DNA from: Longitalea arenae
Lineage (GTDB): Bacteria; Bacteroidota; Bacteroidia; Chitinophagales; Chitinophagaceae
Reading direction: 5' to 3'
Length of the DNA: 64,000 nucleotides
NCBI RefSeq assembly: GCF_016924755.1
Contig: NZ_JAFFJX010000001.1
Span: forward strand, 1-64,000
The translations under genes and the position numbers were made by a program. How positions within the stretch are numbered: position 1 is the stretch's first letter; the number at the start of each line of letters is the position of its first letter. Below, piece by piece: positions 34,270 to 41,581 of the stretch. Below the pieces are notes generated by a model. It worked only from the letters and a program-made list of their open reading frames with translations. It ran no database searches and was not told the DNA's origin.

Positions 34270-34379
34270 ACTAAATGTATATTGATAAGGTAGTTACGCT
34301 ACCCGACATCATAAAATAGCTACTAATCAGAGCCTTAACCAAAAGTCCCGGTGTTTCTACATCGGGGCTTTGTTTTTTG
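34270..34379 (+). ncRNA. Candidate ~110-nt small RNA
   Basis: The region between the M3 peptidase and the Fur-family gene holds, in order, an exact -7 box, a start point, a small hairpin GGTAG-TTACG-CTACC (34289-34303), an unpaired AT-rich stretch and a strong intrinsic terminator. The peptidase stop is 63 bp before the predicted start and no open frame of reasonable size fits, so an independent noncoding transcript is plausible. Alternatively the terminator simply ends the peptidase mRNA after a long 3' UTR. Confidence 0.4.
34342..34379 (+). terminator. Intrinsic terminator, 12-bp stem
   Basis: AAAGTCCCGGTG (34342-34353) pairs with CATCGGGGCTTT (34360-34371) with two G-U pairs, followed by GTTTTTTG. 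Confidence 0.85.
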
Positions 34380-34629
34380 AGGCATTTAACGATTTGTTAA
34401 AACTGTCTATCCCGCCACAATTAAACCGCCCCAACGTTTCGTTTCATCTAAGCAAAATTGATTAAGCTTTGATATTTAGTAAATGCTTTTGATTGTCCTG
34501 TAATCAGCCGGGTTAGTTGTTGCAAAAATTTATTAAGTCCGGTTAGGTAATACCGCGATACACGCTGATCAGCCGATACACCGTTACCGGACAACCGGAG
34601 ATCTGAACTTAATGACGGCGGTCAATTTT
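34380..34629. other. Intergenic region without gene
   Basis: AT-rich DNA between the terminator and the 3' end of the Fur-family gene. I see no reading frame, hairpin of note or repeat. Confidence 0.4.
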
Positions 34630-35049
34630 TTAACGGCATTCCTTACACAGACCCGTTACCACCATCTGGTATTCATGTGGCAAAAAGCCAACGGGCAATT
34701 TAACTTCAGGAACCGTTACATCGGCGAGGCAAATGGTTTTGCCGCATATGGAGCAAATAAAGTGCACATGATTATCGTGGTGATGGCCTTCGCTGCAATC
34801 ATCTTTGCAAAGCGCGTATAATACCGAATTATCAGGAGTGGGTATAGAGTGGATGATGCCTTTTTCCAGAAAGGTTTGCAGGGTACGATAGACTGTAACG
34901 CGGTCGAATTTTTCACCGGTCTTCTTCTCAATATCGCCATGCGCAAGCGCCCCGTTGCTCATTAGGAACAGTTCCAGGATCCGCTTACGGCTACCGGTCA
35001 CACTCAATTGATTTTTGCGAAGTATTTCGTCTATCTGCGCTTCCATCAT
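34630..35049 (-). CDS. Fur-family metal-responsive repressor (Zur-like)
   Basis: A 139-aa Fur-superfamily regulator. A winged-helix domain (QIDEILRKNQLSVTGSRKRILELF, FDRVTVYRTLQTF) is followed by the metal-binding and dimerisation half with HHHDNHVHFICSICGK and a C-terminal CKEC, giving two CxxC pairs for a structural zinc. The metal sensed cannot be fixed from sequence; the His-rich segment SEGHHHDNHVHF fits Zur or Fur. ATG at 35049 is chosen among close Met codons (35058, 35049, 35046). It lies 24 bp after the SCO gene on the same strand, so sco-fur is one transcript, divergent from merC. Confidence 0.88.
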   Translation of the reverse strand: MMEAQIDEILRKNQLSVTGSRKRILELFLMSNGALAHGDIEKKTGEKFDRVTVYRTLQTFLEKGIIHSIPTPDNSVLYALCKDDCSEGHHHDNHVHFICSICGKTICLADVTVPEVKLPVGFLPHEYQMVVTGLCKECR

Positions 35050-35073
35050 TAAAAACATTAAACATCGCAGTAT

Positions 35074-35724
35074 TTAACTGCCGAACATATTGTTAGAAAA
35101 TCGTTCCTGCGTATTTCTTTCCTTCAACAACCGCTTTATATCTGTTTTCAATTCTTCTATTTCGTCTTTTTTTAACCCGTCATATATTTTCCGCACGCGC
35201 CCGGTACGGTCGACCAGTGCAAAAAACTGCGTATGCAGGAACTGGTCATTGAGGTTTTGCAGGTTGTTCTTTGGATCATCGAGCAAATAGCTGTTGCGGG
35301 CGGCCTGGTACAGGCTGTCTTTTCTGCCTGTTACAAAAACCCATTTTTGTGTATTCACTTTCATACTGTCGGCATACCATTTTAACCGCGCCGGATTATC
35401 GGTATCAGGGTCTACGGTGTGCGACAGGATCATGAAACCGGGCTCGTCTTTATAGGCATCGTAGACCTTTTTCATATTAGTGTTCAGCATGGGGCAAATA
35501 CTGGGACAGGTGGTAAAAAAATACTCTGCCACATACACCTTGCCTTCCATATGGCGCTCGGTCACCAACTGCCCATCCTGATTGGTAAAGCTGAAAGGTT
35601 GAACCCGATTCACCACCGGCAACTTCACTTCGCCATAACCCGGTATTACCTGGGTAAGAGCCACATAAAAAGCGATTACCAAAACCACAAAAAAGCCAAT
35701 ATAAAAGATCAGTTTCCGGCGCAT
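35074..35724 (-). CDS. SCO1/SenC-type copper chaperone
   Basis: A 216-aa protein with an N-terminal membrane anchor (about 8-26) and an extracytoplasmic thioredoxin-like domain. The copper ligands of the SCO family are present: CPSICP (Cys near 74 and 78) and the His in FLHTQFF near 162. SCO proteins deliver copper to the CuA site of cytochrome oxidase or guard thiol redox state. The gene is first in a two-gene transcript with the Fur-family repressor, which is unusual placement and suggests metal control of copper delivery. Confidence 0.92.
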   Translation of the reverse strand: MRRKLIFYIGFFVVLVIAFYVALTQVIPGYGEVKLPVVNRVQPFSFTNQDGQLVTERHMEGKVYVAEYFFTTCPSICPMLNTNMKKVYDAYKDEPGFMILSHTVDPDTDNPARLKWYADSMKVNTQKWVFVTGRKDSLYQAARNSYLLDDPKNNLQNLNDQFLHTQFFALVDRTGRVRKIYDGLKKDEIEELKTDIKRLLKERNTQERFSNNMFGS

Positions 35725-35803
35725 ATCATCTATAATTTTTCAGGCAACAAAGGTACGGCTACCCGTTTCGCTGTCAATGAATTTATTTTATAACGAATCT
35801 TTT

Positions 35804-35818
35804 TGCAACAAAGTTGCA
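35804..35818. promoter_or_regulatory. 15-bp palindrome in sco-fur/merC divergent promoter region, candidate Fur/Zur operator
   Basis: TGCAACAAAGTTGCA is a perfect inverted repeat (6-bp arms, AAA centre) in the 125-bp gap between the SCO and merC start codons. It ends 20 bp before the merC -7 box (35838-35845), where a bound repressor could block transcription. The Fur-family gene in the sco transcript is the obvious candidate binder; this is inferred from position. Confidence 0.6.
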
Positions 35819-35837
35819 TGTGATTCGATTTACTTCT

Positions 35838-35845
35838 TATCTTCG
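35838..35845 (+). promoter_or_regulatory. merC -7 promoter element, probably leaderless
   Basis: TATCTTCG differs from TAnnTTTG by one base and ends 4 nt before the merC ATG, so transcription should begin at or next to the start codon. Confidence 0.45.
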
Positions 35846-35849
35846 GGCC

Positions 35850-36242
35850 ATGAATTTTAGAGTAAACTGGGATGCGATGGGTGTGGCGGCTTCTCTGGCC
35901 TGCGCTATCCATTGTGCTATCTTGCCCCTTGTGTTAACCAGTTTGCCTGTTTTAGGCATAAACATCATTGAAAATGAAGCTTTTGAATATTTTATGATCC
36001 TGCTGGCCATGGGCATCGGCATCTATTCCCTGCGCCATGGTTATAAAAAGCATCATCACAGCACCGTTCCCATCATCATTTTCGCCCTGGGTATTACCGG
36101 CCTGATCGCCAAGCAAATATGGCATCAATACCAGTTGTGGATCCTGCCCTTTGCCGTATTGATGATCGTAACCGCTCATTTAATGAACTTCAGGGCCTGC
36201 CGGGTGCATAACCACGCCCATGAGGACGATTGCGATCACTAA
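35850..36242 (+). CDS. MerC-domain membrane protein
   Basis: A 130-aa inner-membrane protein with four hydrophobic helices. The first helix carries ASLACAIHCAILPLV with a Cys-x3-Cys-like metal site, as in MerC mercury transporters, and the C-terminus is His/Asp/Cys-rich (FRACRVHNHAHEDDCDH). In Bacteroidota, MerC-domain proteins are common without mer operons and are thought to move or sense other metals. ATG at 35850 is chosen over 35814 because the family N-terminus (MNFRVNWDAMGV) starts there and the promoter box sits directly before it. Divergent from sco-fur. Confidence 0.85.
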   Translation: MNFRVNWDAMGVAASLACAIHCAILPLVLTSLPVLGINIIENEAFEYFMILLAMGIGIYSLRHGYKKHHHSTVPIIIFALGITGLIAKQIWHQYQLWILPFAVLMIVTAHLMNFRACRVHNHAHEDDCDH

Positions 36243-36373
36243 AGGTCCGGCTCCTCCTCATTTGATCCCTTCGGCCCCTTTTCTGCCTGCTGGCTTCCGT
36301 TGCCCGTTCACCGGGTTTATCCTTCACGGTCTAAAGATTTTCAAAATAAGAAACAATTGCAGCAGGCATTTGT

Positions 36374-36381
36374 TATTTTTG
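36374..36381 (+). promoter_or_regulatory. Candidate -7 promoter element of the Nfu gene
   Basis: TATTTTTG matches TAnnTTTG, giving a start near 36385 and a ~23-nt leader that contains the AAAGAAGG Shine-Dalgarno-like site before ATG 36408. Confidence 0.4.
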
Positions 36382-36407
36382 TAATCAACTTAAAAGAAGG
36401 AAGTATC

Positions 36408-37004
36408 ATGATCAAAACAGGAAATCCTGTCATTAGTATTTATACTGAAATGACGCCTAACCCGGAAACCATGAAGTTTGTGGCCAATAAGTTATTGTAC
36501 CCGGGCAAAAGCATCGATTTTCCGGATGTGGAAAATGCCAAGCCTTCGCCGCTGGCTACCGAACTCTTTGGTTTCCCCTTTATAAAAGCAGTATTTATTG
36601 CCAGCAACTTTGTAACGCTTACAAAAACGGCTGAAACCGAATGGAATGATGTCATTCCTACCATTCGTCAGTTCTTAAAAGAATACCTGGAAGAAAATAA
36701 AGTGGTGATCAATGAAGAAGAGATCGCTACCATTAAACAGGAAAGCACCAATATAGTGGCTGCTGATGACGATGATGTGGTTAAGCGGATCAAAGAATTG
36801 CTGGAGAACTATGTAAAACCGGCTGTAGAAATGGATGGCGGCGCCATTCAGTTCAAAAGCTATAGCGACGGTGTTGTAAACCTCATGTTGCAGGGTTCCT
36901 GCAGTGGTTGCCCATCATCGATGATCACTTTAAAAGCAGGTATCGAAGGCATGATGAAGCGGATGATCCCTGAAGTTAAAGAGGTAGTGGCAGAAGCAGA
37001 ATAA
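36408..37004 (+). CDS. Nfu-type iron-sulfur cluster carrier
   Basis: A 198-aa protein with an N-terminal Nfu_N domain (1-~90; YTEMTPNPETMKFVANKLL, ATELFGFPFIKAVF) and a C-terminal NifU-like domain (~120-198) with the cluster-binding CSGCPSS near 165-171. Such proteins receive 4Fe-4S clusters from the SUF system and pass them to apo-enzymes. The start at 36408 is preferred because family similarity and a ribosome site (AAAGAAGG) begin there. It follows the metal cluster but has its own promoter and terminator. Confidence 0.93.
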   Translation: MIKTGNPVISIYTEMTPNPETMKFVANKLLYPGKSIDFPDVENAKPSPLATELFGFPFIKAVFIASNFVTLTKTAETEWNDVIPTIRQFLKEYLEENKVVINEEEIATIKQESTNIVAADDDDVVKRIKELLENYVKPAVEMDGGAIQFKSYSDGVVNLMLQGSCSGCPSSMITLKAGIEGMMKRMIPEVKEVVAEAE

Positions 37005-37038
37005 TTTATTCTGTTAACATATTTAACGTGTATTTTAA

Positions 37039-37067
37039 ACCTTCCCCAAAAGGGAAGGTCTTTTTTT
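37039..37067 (+). terminator. Intrinsic terminator after the Nfu gene
   Basis: ACCTTCCC (37039-37046) pairs with GGGAAGGT (37052-37059), followed by TTTTTTT. The remaining stretch to 37339 holds no gene. Confidence 0.9.
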
Positions 37068-37339
37068 GTACATAGGTGAAGTCAGAGATTGTGATTGAGA
37101 AGGACCTTTGATCGGGGTTGACCGTTTTTCGATTAAACCATTATCCGCTGAAATCGTCAAACAAGAACTACAGCAGTACTAATCGTACCGCCCCGGGTTT
37201 TACCCCCTTATCTGAACAGCTAAAATTTTAATGGCATTGATTTGTTTTAACCAGCAGCGTTTTTTCGATGCCGCCGGTTGAAAGGGCAAGTTATGTCATA
37301 ACCCAAAAACAACTATTTATTTAACTAAAATCAAGATTT

Positions 37340-37951
37340 ATGAAAGTACAGATCCTGTTTATTACTACTGCAGCAGCGGCTATGATCACCACCGTTTCAA
37401 AAGCACAGCTTGGCCTGGGCGCTAGCACTTCAGCCACCCTGCGGTCTGCTACCAGTATTAATACCAGTGGTGCGGGCGCAGCCCTTCACCAAACCCGTAC
37501 CGCTGTTCAAAGCAGTTCGCAACAAACAGTGAACACAACAAGATCAGTGACAGCGAATACAGTGGCTGCAACCAAAAAAGGCGTAGCCAATACTACTCAG
37601 AATAACGCCGTGCACGTAAATGCCGGCGCTACTGTACAAGGCAATTCAGGCACATCAGCAGCTGCCCTAACGAGTGATAATGCCGTAGGTGTAGCTGCAG
37701 GCACTGATAAAGCCGTTTCAGTAAACGCCGCAGCCAATAGCCAGGCAACAGAAACCGTGAGTAGTGCTGCCGTTGAAAAAGTTCAACATACAAAAGAGAG
37801 CGCCCTTACAAAAACCCGGCAAACCGCCGGTAAAGTAAGATCAACTACCGCCAACACAGCGAGTGTTGTAAAAGAAACAGCTTCCAATACCTCAGTATCA
37901 TCTTCTACAGCAGTGAGCAATGAGACTTCGGTAAATACCAGCAAGCAATAA
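37340..37951 (+). CDS. Exported Ala/Thr/Ser/Asn-rich low-complexity protein
   Basis: A 203-aa exported protein with a signal peptide (1-22, ending VSKAQ). The mature part is almost wholly Ala, Thr, Ser, Asn, Val and Gln, with no aromatic residues after the signal region, and recurring words such as TARSVTAN-like, SVNAAANSQ and NTSVSSSTAVSN. It should be unstructured or form helical/fibrous bundles. Similar composition occurs in surface or biofilm matrix proteins. I recognise no domain. A long hairpin follows. Confidence 0.7.
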   Translation: MKVQILFITTAAAAMITTVSKAQLGLGASTSATLRSATSINTSGAGAALHQTRTAVQSSSQQTVNTTRSVTANTVAATKKGVANTTQNNAVHVNAGATVQGNSGTSAAALTSDNAVGVAAGTDKAVSVNAAANSQATETVSSAAVEKVQHTKESALTKTRQTAGKVRSTTANTASVVKETASNTSVSSSTAVSNETSVNTSKQ

Positions 37952-37969
37952 TTGCCCTATTGATAACGA

Positions 37970-37998
37970 AACCTTCCCGGTACGGTACCGGGAGGGTT
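37970..37998 (+). terminator. Intrinsic-type hairpin after the low-complexity protein gene
   Basis: AACCTTCCCGGTAC (37970-37983) pairs with GTACCGGGAGGGTT (37985-37998) with one G-U pair, followed by TATTA. The weak T tract lowers confidence. Confidence 0.65.
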
Positions 37999-38025
37999 TA
38001 TTACCTCCGCACTTGAATTCGTGTT

Positions 38026-38859
38026 ATGAAAAAACTAACTACCCTTCTTTTGCTGGCGCTTCTTACTATAACACTACAGGCGCAGCAGGCAGATTCGATT
38101 ACGACCAAAAAGAAAATAACACTTACAACCGGGGTTTCTTTTAATTCAGGCCTTAATTATTATGGCCGAACCGACAGCCTGAAAAGCCGGGGTATTTATC
38201 CGTTTGTTGGCATTACTTTTCGCAGTGGATTGTACCTTTTCTCCAATTTCATTTTTGTTAATAATGCAGCAGCCACCACTTATGCGGCCACCACGGTTGA
38301 AGCCGGCTATAAATTCAAAAACAAAAAAGAAAATTTCAGGGGGAATATCTTCGGATCCCGCTTTTTTTATAATTCCGATATAAGTCTGGTGCAATCGGTG
38401 CTAAAGGGACAAGCGGGCTTTAACCTGATCCAAACCAATAAAATTCTTGGTATATACGGCGGCGCCGATGCAAAATTCAGTGATAAAACTGATCTTGGCC
38501 TGTATGCCGGGATCGATCATTCCTTCCGCATCGACTCTGTTGGCAAGAGAGGCGTGATCGTGATCGCTCCTGCTGCCTACAGCTATTTTGGTACCCAGCG
38601 GTTTACCAAAACATGGCTGCAACAAAAAAGATTCCTGTTCTTACCGGTTGGCGAACAAACAGTAACTGCCAGCAGCAGCCGTTTCAGCCTTTTGTCGTAT
38701 GAGCTAAGCTGTCCGGTCATTTATGGCATCGGCAACATGAACATCATTATAACACCTGCATATGTTCTTCCGCAAAATGTAATTGCAGCCAATGGCCAGT
38801 CTGTGCAGGAAGCCGGTAACCTGTTTTACACTACTGCAACGGTTCGCTTCGATCTTTAA
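38026..38859 (+). CDS. Outer-membrane beta-barrel-like protein, unknown
   Basis: A 277-aa exported protein with a signal peptide (1-20, ending LQAQ). The mature part alternates hydrophobic and polar residues in ~10-residue strands (IYPFVGITFRSGLYLFSNFIF, AGYKFKNKKENFRGN, LGLYAGIDHSF) and ends FYTTATVRFDL, the amphipathic final strand typical of outer membrane barrels. No specific family is recognised. It lies after the low-complexity secreted protein with a hairpin between. Confidence 0.7.
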   Translation: MKKLTTLLLLALLTITLQAQQADSITTKKKITLTTGVSFNSGLNYYGRTDSLKSRGIYPFVGITFRSGLYLFSNFIFVNNAAATTYAATTVEAGYKFKNKKENFRGNIFGSRFFYNSDISLVQSVLKGQAGFNLIQTNKILGIYGGADAKFSDKTDLGLYAGIDHSFRIDSVGKRGVIVIAPAAYSYFGTQRFTKTWLQQKRFLFLPVGEQTVTASSSRFSLLSYELSCPVIYGIGNMNIIITPAYVLPQNVIAANGQSVQEAGNLFYTTATVRFDL

Positions 38860-38929
38860 ACATGCCTTTTTATAAGCCCAACTTGGCGGTGTAGCAGGAA
38901 TGCAGTAAATTCAATAAAACAGCGGGTTT

Positions 38930-39484
38930 ATGACCGTACTGTATATTTTGGGCGCATTGGTGGTAGTGACGGTGCTACTGTTGATCATCGCCCTGTTTTT
39001 ACCAAACGGGTACTTTATAGAGAAATCAGCCATCATAAAAAAGCCATGTGATTTTGTAATGGATAAAGTGGCTGACTTCCAAAATCATATTCTGTGGAAC
39101 TCATGGCATCCAAAGGGTGCCGGCAAAGACAACTCCATTACGGGACTTGCGAAAAGACCCGGGCACAAATATTCATGGAAAGGAACTAAGATCGGCACAG
39201 GCAGCCTCACCCTGCGCGATATTGATGACAGGCATATTCACTTTGATCTTGAATTTATAAAACCGGTAAGAACCATCGCCCGTGATAACTGGCTTTTTGA
39301 AGAATGGGGCTCCGATGAAACCAAAGTAACCTGGCAGAATTTCGGAGCGCTGCCATACCCCGTAGGCCGTTTAATAGGGTATATGCTGCATAAAAACCTA
39401 GACGCCCAGATCAGCGAAGGATTGAAGAACCTTAAAAAGTTTTGTGAACTGTACGACGGCACTATTGCGGTACGGCATTTTTAA
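38930..39484 (+). CDS. SRPBCC-family protein with N-terminal membrane helix
   Basis: A 184-aa protein with an N-terminal transmembrane helix (about 2-24) followed by a polyketide-cyclase/START-like domain (YFIEKSAIIKKPCDFVMDKVADFQNHILWNSWHP, HFDLEFIKPVRT, WQNFGALPYPVGRL). Family members bind lipids or small hydrophobic ligands; specific role unknown. Its 3' end overlaps that of the convergent SDR gene by 23 bp. Confidence 0.85.
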   Translation: MTVLYILGALVVVTVLLLIIALFLPNGYFIEKSAIIKKPCDFVMDKVADFQNHILWNSWHPKGAGKDNSITGLAKRPGHKYSWKGTKIGTGSLTLRDIDDRHIHFDLEFIKPVRTIARDNWLFEEWGSDETKVTWQNFGALPYPVGRLIGYMLHKNLDAQISEGLKNLKKFCELYDGTIAVRHF

Positions 39485-40304
39485 AGATCTTTATGGCCAT
39501 CGTTGGGAATAACCGCATCAGATGTAAGGCCATCCATTCCTGTGATAATGGCCGCCCCACAAATTTTTCAAATTTTCCCTTTTGAACAGCGCGTATTATT
39601 TGTTGAGCCGTTTTATCAGCCGGAAATCCATGTCCAATATTCTTACCCAGCTCATTCAACTTCCCGCCCGTAGCAGTAACCGCATTTAAAGAAACCTGGG
39701 TACGGATATAACCCGGCAGGATCAGGGTGACCTTGATATTATCCTTCCATACCTCGGCCCGTAAACAATCAAAAAAGCCATGCAGGGCATGTTTGGCAGC
39801 GGCATATGCCGAACGCATGGGCGTTCCTATTTTTCCCATTACACTGCTGATCACCACAAACTGGCCGGTTTTGCGCTGCTGCATGTGCGGCAATAATAAC
39901 CTGGTGAGTTCTATATAGCTGAAATAATCCACTTCCATTACCTTCCGCTGCACGGCAGGCAGGGTGTCTTTTACCGTAGACCGCTGGCTGATGCCGCCGT
40001 TATGGATCATAATATCGATCTGTGAAAATGCGGCAATGGCTTCTTCTACCTTTGGGGGGAAAGAAGCTGCAGCTTCCAGATCGAGCGGCAGCACATAGAT
40101 ATTGGCTGTGCCAGCCTGTTGCTGCACCCGTTTCAATTCCTCGGCACGCCGGGCCGAAATAATGATCCTGGCCCCCTGTTTCGCCAGTTCATAGGTAAGC
40201 GCTTCGCCAATGCCCGAAGAGGCGCCGGTGATCCAAACGGTCTTATTGGTAAAATAACTCAATGGATAAAATTTTAATGGCCAAAGATCGGAAACCGCCA
40301 TCAA
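39462..40304 (-). CDS. Short-chain dehydrogenase/reductase
   Basis: A 280-aa oxidoreductase of the classical SDR family. The Rossmann dinucleotide-binding motif TGASSGIG is at 26-33, the stabilising HNGG segment (IMIHNGGIS) follows, and the catalytic residues are Ser in VVISSVMGK and the YxxxK-type SAYAAAKHAL near 176-185. The NADP(H)-preferring ARR after strand 2 (IISARRAEEL) suggests NADP(H) use. The substrate is unknown; the C-terminal IKIFKNAVPQ tail resembles DHRS7-like SDRs. Divergent from pnuC. Confidence 0.9.
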   Translation of the reverse strand: MMAVSDLWPLKFYPLSYFTNKTVWITGASSGIGEALTYELAKQGARIIISARRAEELKRVQQQAGTANIYVLPLDLEAAASFPPKVEEAIAAFSQIDIMIHNGGISQRSTVKDTLPAVQRKVMEVDYFSYIELTRLLLPHMQQRKTGQFVVISSVMGKIGTPMRSAYAAAKHALHGFFDCLRAEVWKDNIKVTLILPGYIRTQVSLNAVTATGGKLNELGKNIGHGFPADKTAQQIIRAVQKGKFEKFVGRPLSQEWMALHLMRLFPTMAIKIFKNAVPQ

Positions 40305-40366
40305 AGTGCAGAAAATGCCCGCTGGTAATTATAGGGCAATAGAACTATCTTGCGCTTTTTTACAGC

Positions 40367-40999
40367 ATGACATACGAAGAAATTGTAAAGCAATTTGTCG
40401 ACGGTATGCGCAATACCACGCTGCCCGAATACATCGCTGTATTTGCAGGAATAGCAAGCGTATGGTTCTCCCGCATTGAGAACATCTGGGTATATCCCGT
40501 GGGACTCATCAGTACCGTCATTTATATATTTCTGAGTGTGGAGGGCAGCCTGTATGGCGAAGCGAGCGTTAACCTCTACTACACCATCATGAGCATTTAC
40601 GGCTGGATCCTGTGGCTGAAAAAAGACAAGCAGCATCATTACGTGGTAACTGTACAATTTTCAACCCGCCGTGAATGGATGCAACAGCTGCTGTTCTTTG
40701 CCTTTTTTTATATTGCCATCTTCAGCGCACTGACCTGGCTTAAGCATGCATTTTATTCGGCCACCATTCCCTGGGCCGATGCCTTCGCTTCCGCAACCGC
40801 ATTCACGGGCATGTGGCTTATGGCCAAAAAGAAGGTTGAAAGCTGGTACTGGTGGATCGCGACCAATATCGCCTCCATTCCATTATATTTTGTGAAGCAA
40901 TATGTGTTTACCAGTGTCTTTTATTTTGTTCTGTTTATAATGGCCGTATTCGGATTGCTGGAATGGAAAAAACGCGCCAGGAATTTGAAGTTAAAATAG
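40367..40999 (+). CDS. pnuC: Nicotinamide riboside transporter PnuC
   Basis: A 210-aa membrane protein with seven predicted helices and the PnuC signature: VWFSRIENIWVYPVGLIST near the start, SIYGWILWLKK in the middle and SWYWWIATNIASIPLY near the C-terminus (aromatic/Asn residues of the substrate site). PnuC lets nicotinamide riboside equilibrate across the inner membrane; trapping depends on cytoplasmic phosphorylation. The next gene, starting 6 bp after the stop, encodes a NadR-like kinase, which provides that step. Confidence 0.94.
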   Translation: MTYEEIVKQFVDGMRNTTLPEYIAVFAGIASVWFSRIENIWVYPVGLISTVIYIFLSVEGSLYGEASVNLYYTIMSIYGWILWLKKDKQHHYVVTVQFSTRREWMQQLLFFAFFYIAIFSALTWLKHAFYSATIPWADAFASATAFTGMWLMAKKKVESWYWWIATNIASIPLYFVKQYVFTSVFYFVLFIMAVFGLLEWKKRARNLKLK

Positions 41000-41004
41000 G
41001 GGGA

Positions 41005-41532
41005 ATGAAAAAGATAGTTGTCATAGGTCCGGAATCAACGGGGAAAAGTACCTTGAGTGAACAGCTGGCCGCATATTATAAGACCAGTTGGGTGCCTGAA
41101 TATGCCCGGGAATATCTGCTGCAGTATGGGACTAACTATACCTATGATGACCTGCTCACCATTGCCAAAGGCCAGTTGGCACTGGAAGAAAGCTATATCG
41201 AAAAAGCGAAAGCGTCAAAACTGCTTTTTATTGACACAGATCAGTATGTAATGAAAGTATGGTGTGAATTTGTATTTGGCAAGTGCCATCCCTGGATACT
41301 TGATCAGATTACAAAAAGGAAATATGATTTATACCTTTTATGCAATATTGATCTGCCCTGGACAAAGGATGCTTTACGCGAGTATCCCGACCTTGAACCG
41401 CGCAAACAGTTATATAGTATTTACAAGACTATTCTCTCGAATCAATCTGTACCCTGGGTGGAGATCTCAGGGAATTATGATGAACGGTTACAAAAAGGCA
41501 TTCAGGCGGTGAATGATTTATTTCTGAAGTAG
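41005..41532 (+). CDS. NadR-like nicotinamide riboside kinase (AAA_28)
   Basis: A 175-aa P-loop kinase related to the C-terminal ribosylnicotinamide kinase domain of NadR. The P-loop GPESTGKST is at 8-16, followed by WVPEYAREYL and LFIDTDQYVMKVW (Walker B-like). It lacks the adenylyltransferase and repressor domains of enterobacterial NadR. Start 41005 is chosen because AGGGGGA lies directly before it; an in-frame ATG at 40963 would overlap pnuC and is less likely but possible. With pnuC it forms a nicotinamide-riboside salvage pair; GT39 follows after 49 bp. Confidence 0.88.
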   Translation: MKKIVVIGPESTGKSTLSEQLAAYYKTSWVPEYAREYLLQYGTNYTYDDLLTIAKGQLALEESYIEKAKASKLLFIDTDQYVMKVWCEFVFGKCHPWILDQITKRKYDLYLLCNIDLPWTKDALREYPDLEPRKQLYSIYKTILSNQSVPWVEISGNYDERLQKGIQAVNDLFLK

Positions 41533-41581
41533 AACAGTTTTTATAGTTGCTATGTTGTTGTAGTAGGCAAAACGCGCTGCA

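Noticed and set aside
36300-36407. N-terminal extension of the Nfu gene
   Set aside because: The extension lacks family similarity and includes the probable promoter; the ATG at 36408 has a ribosome site.
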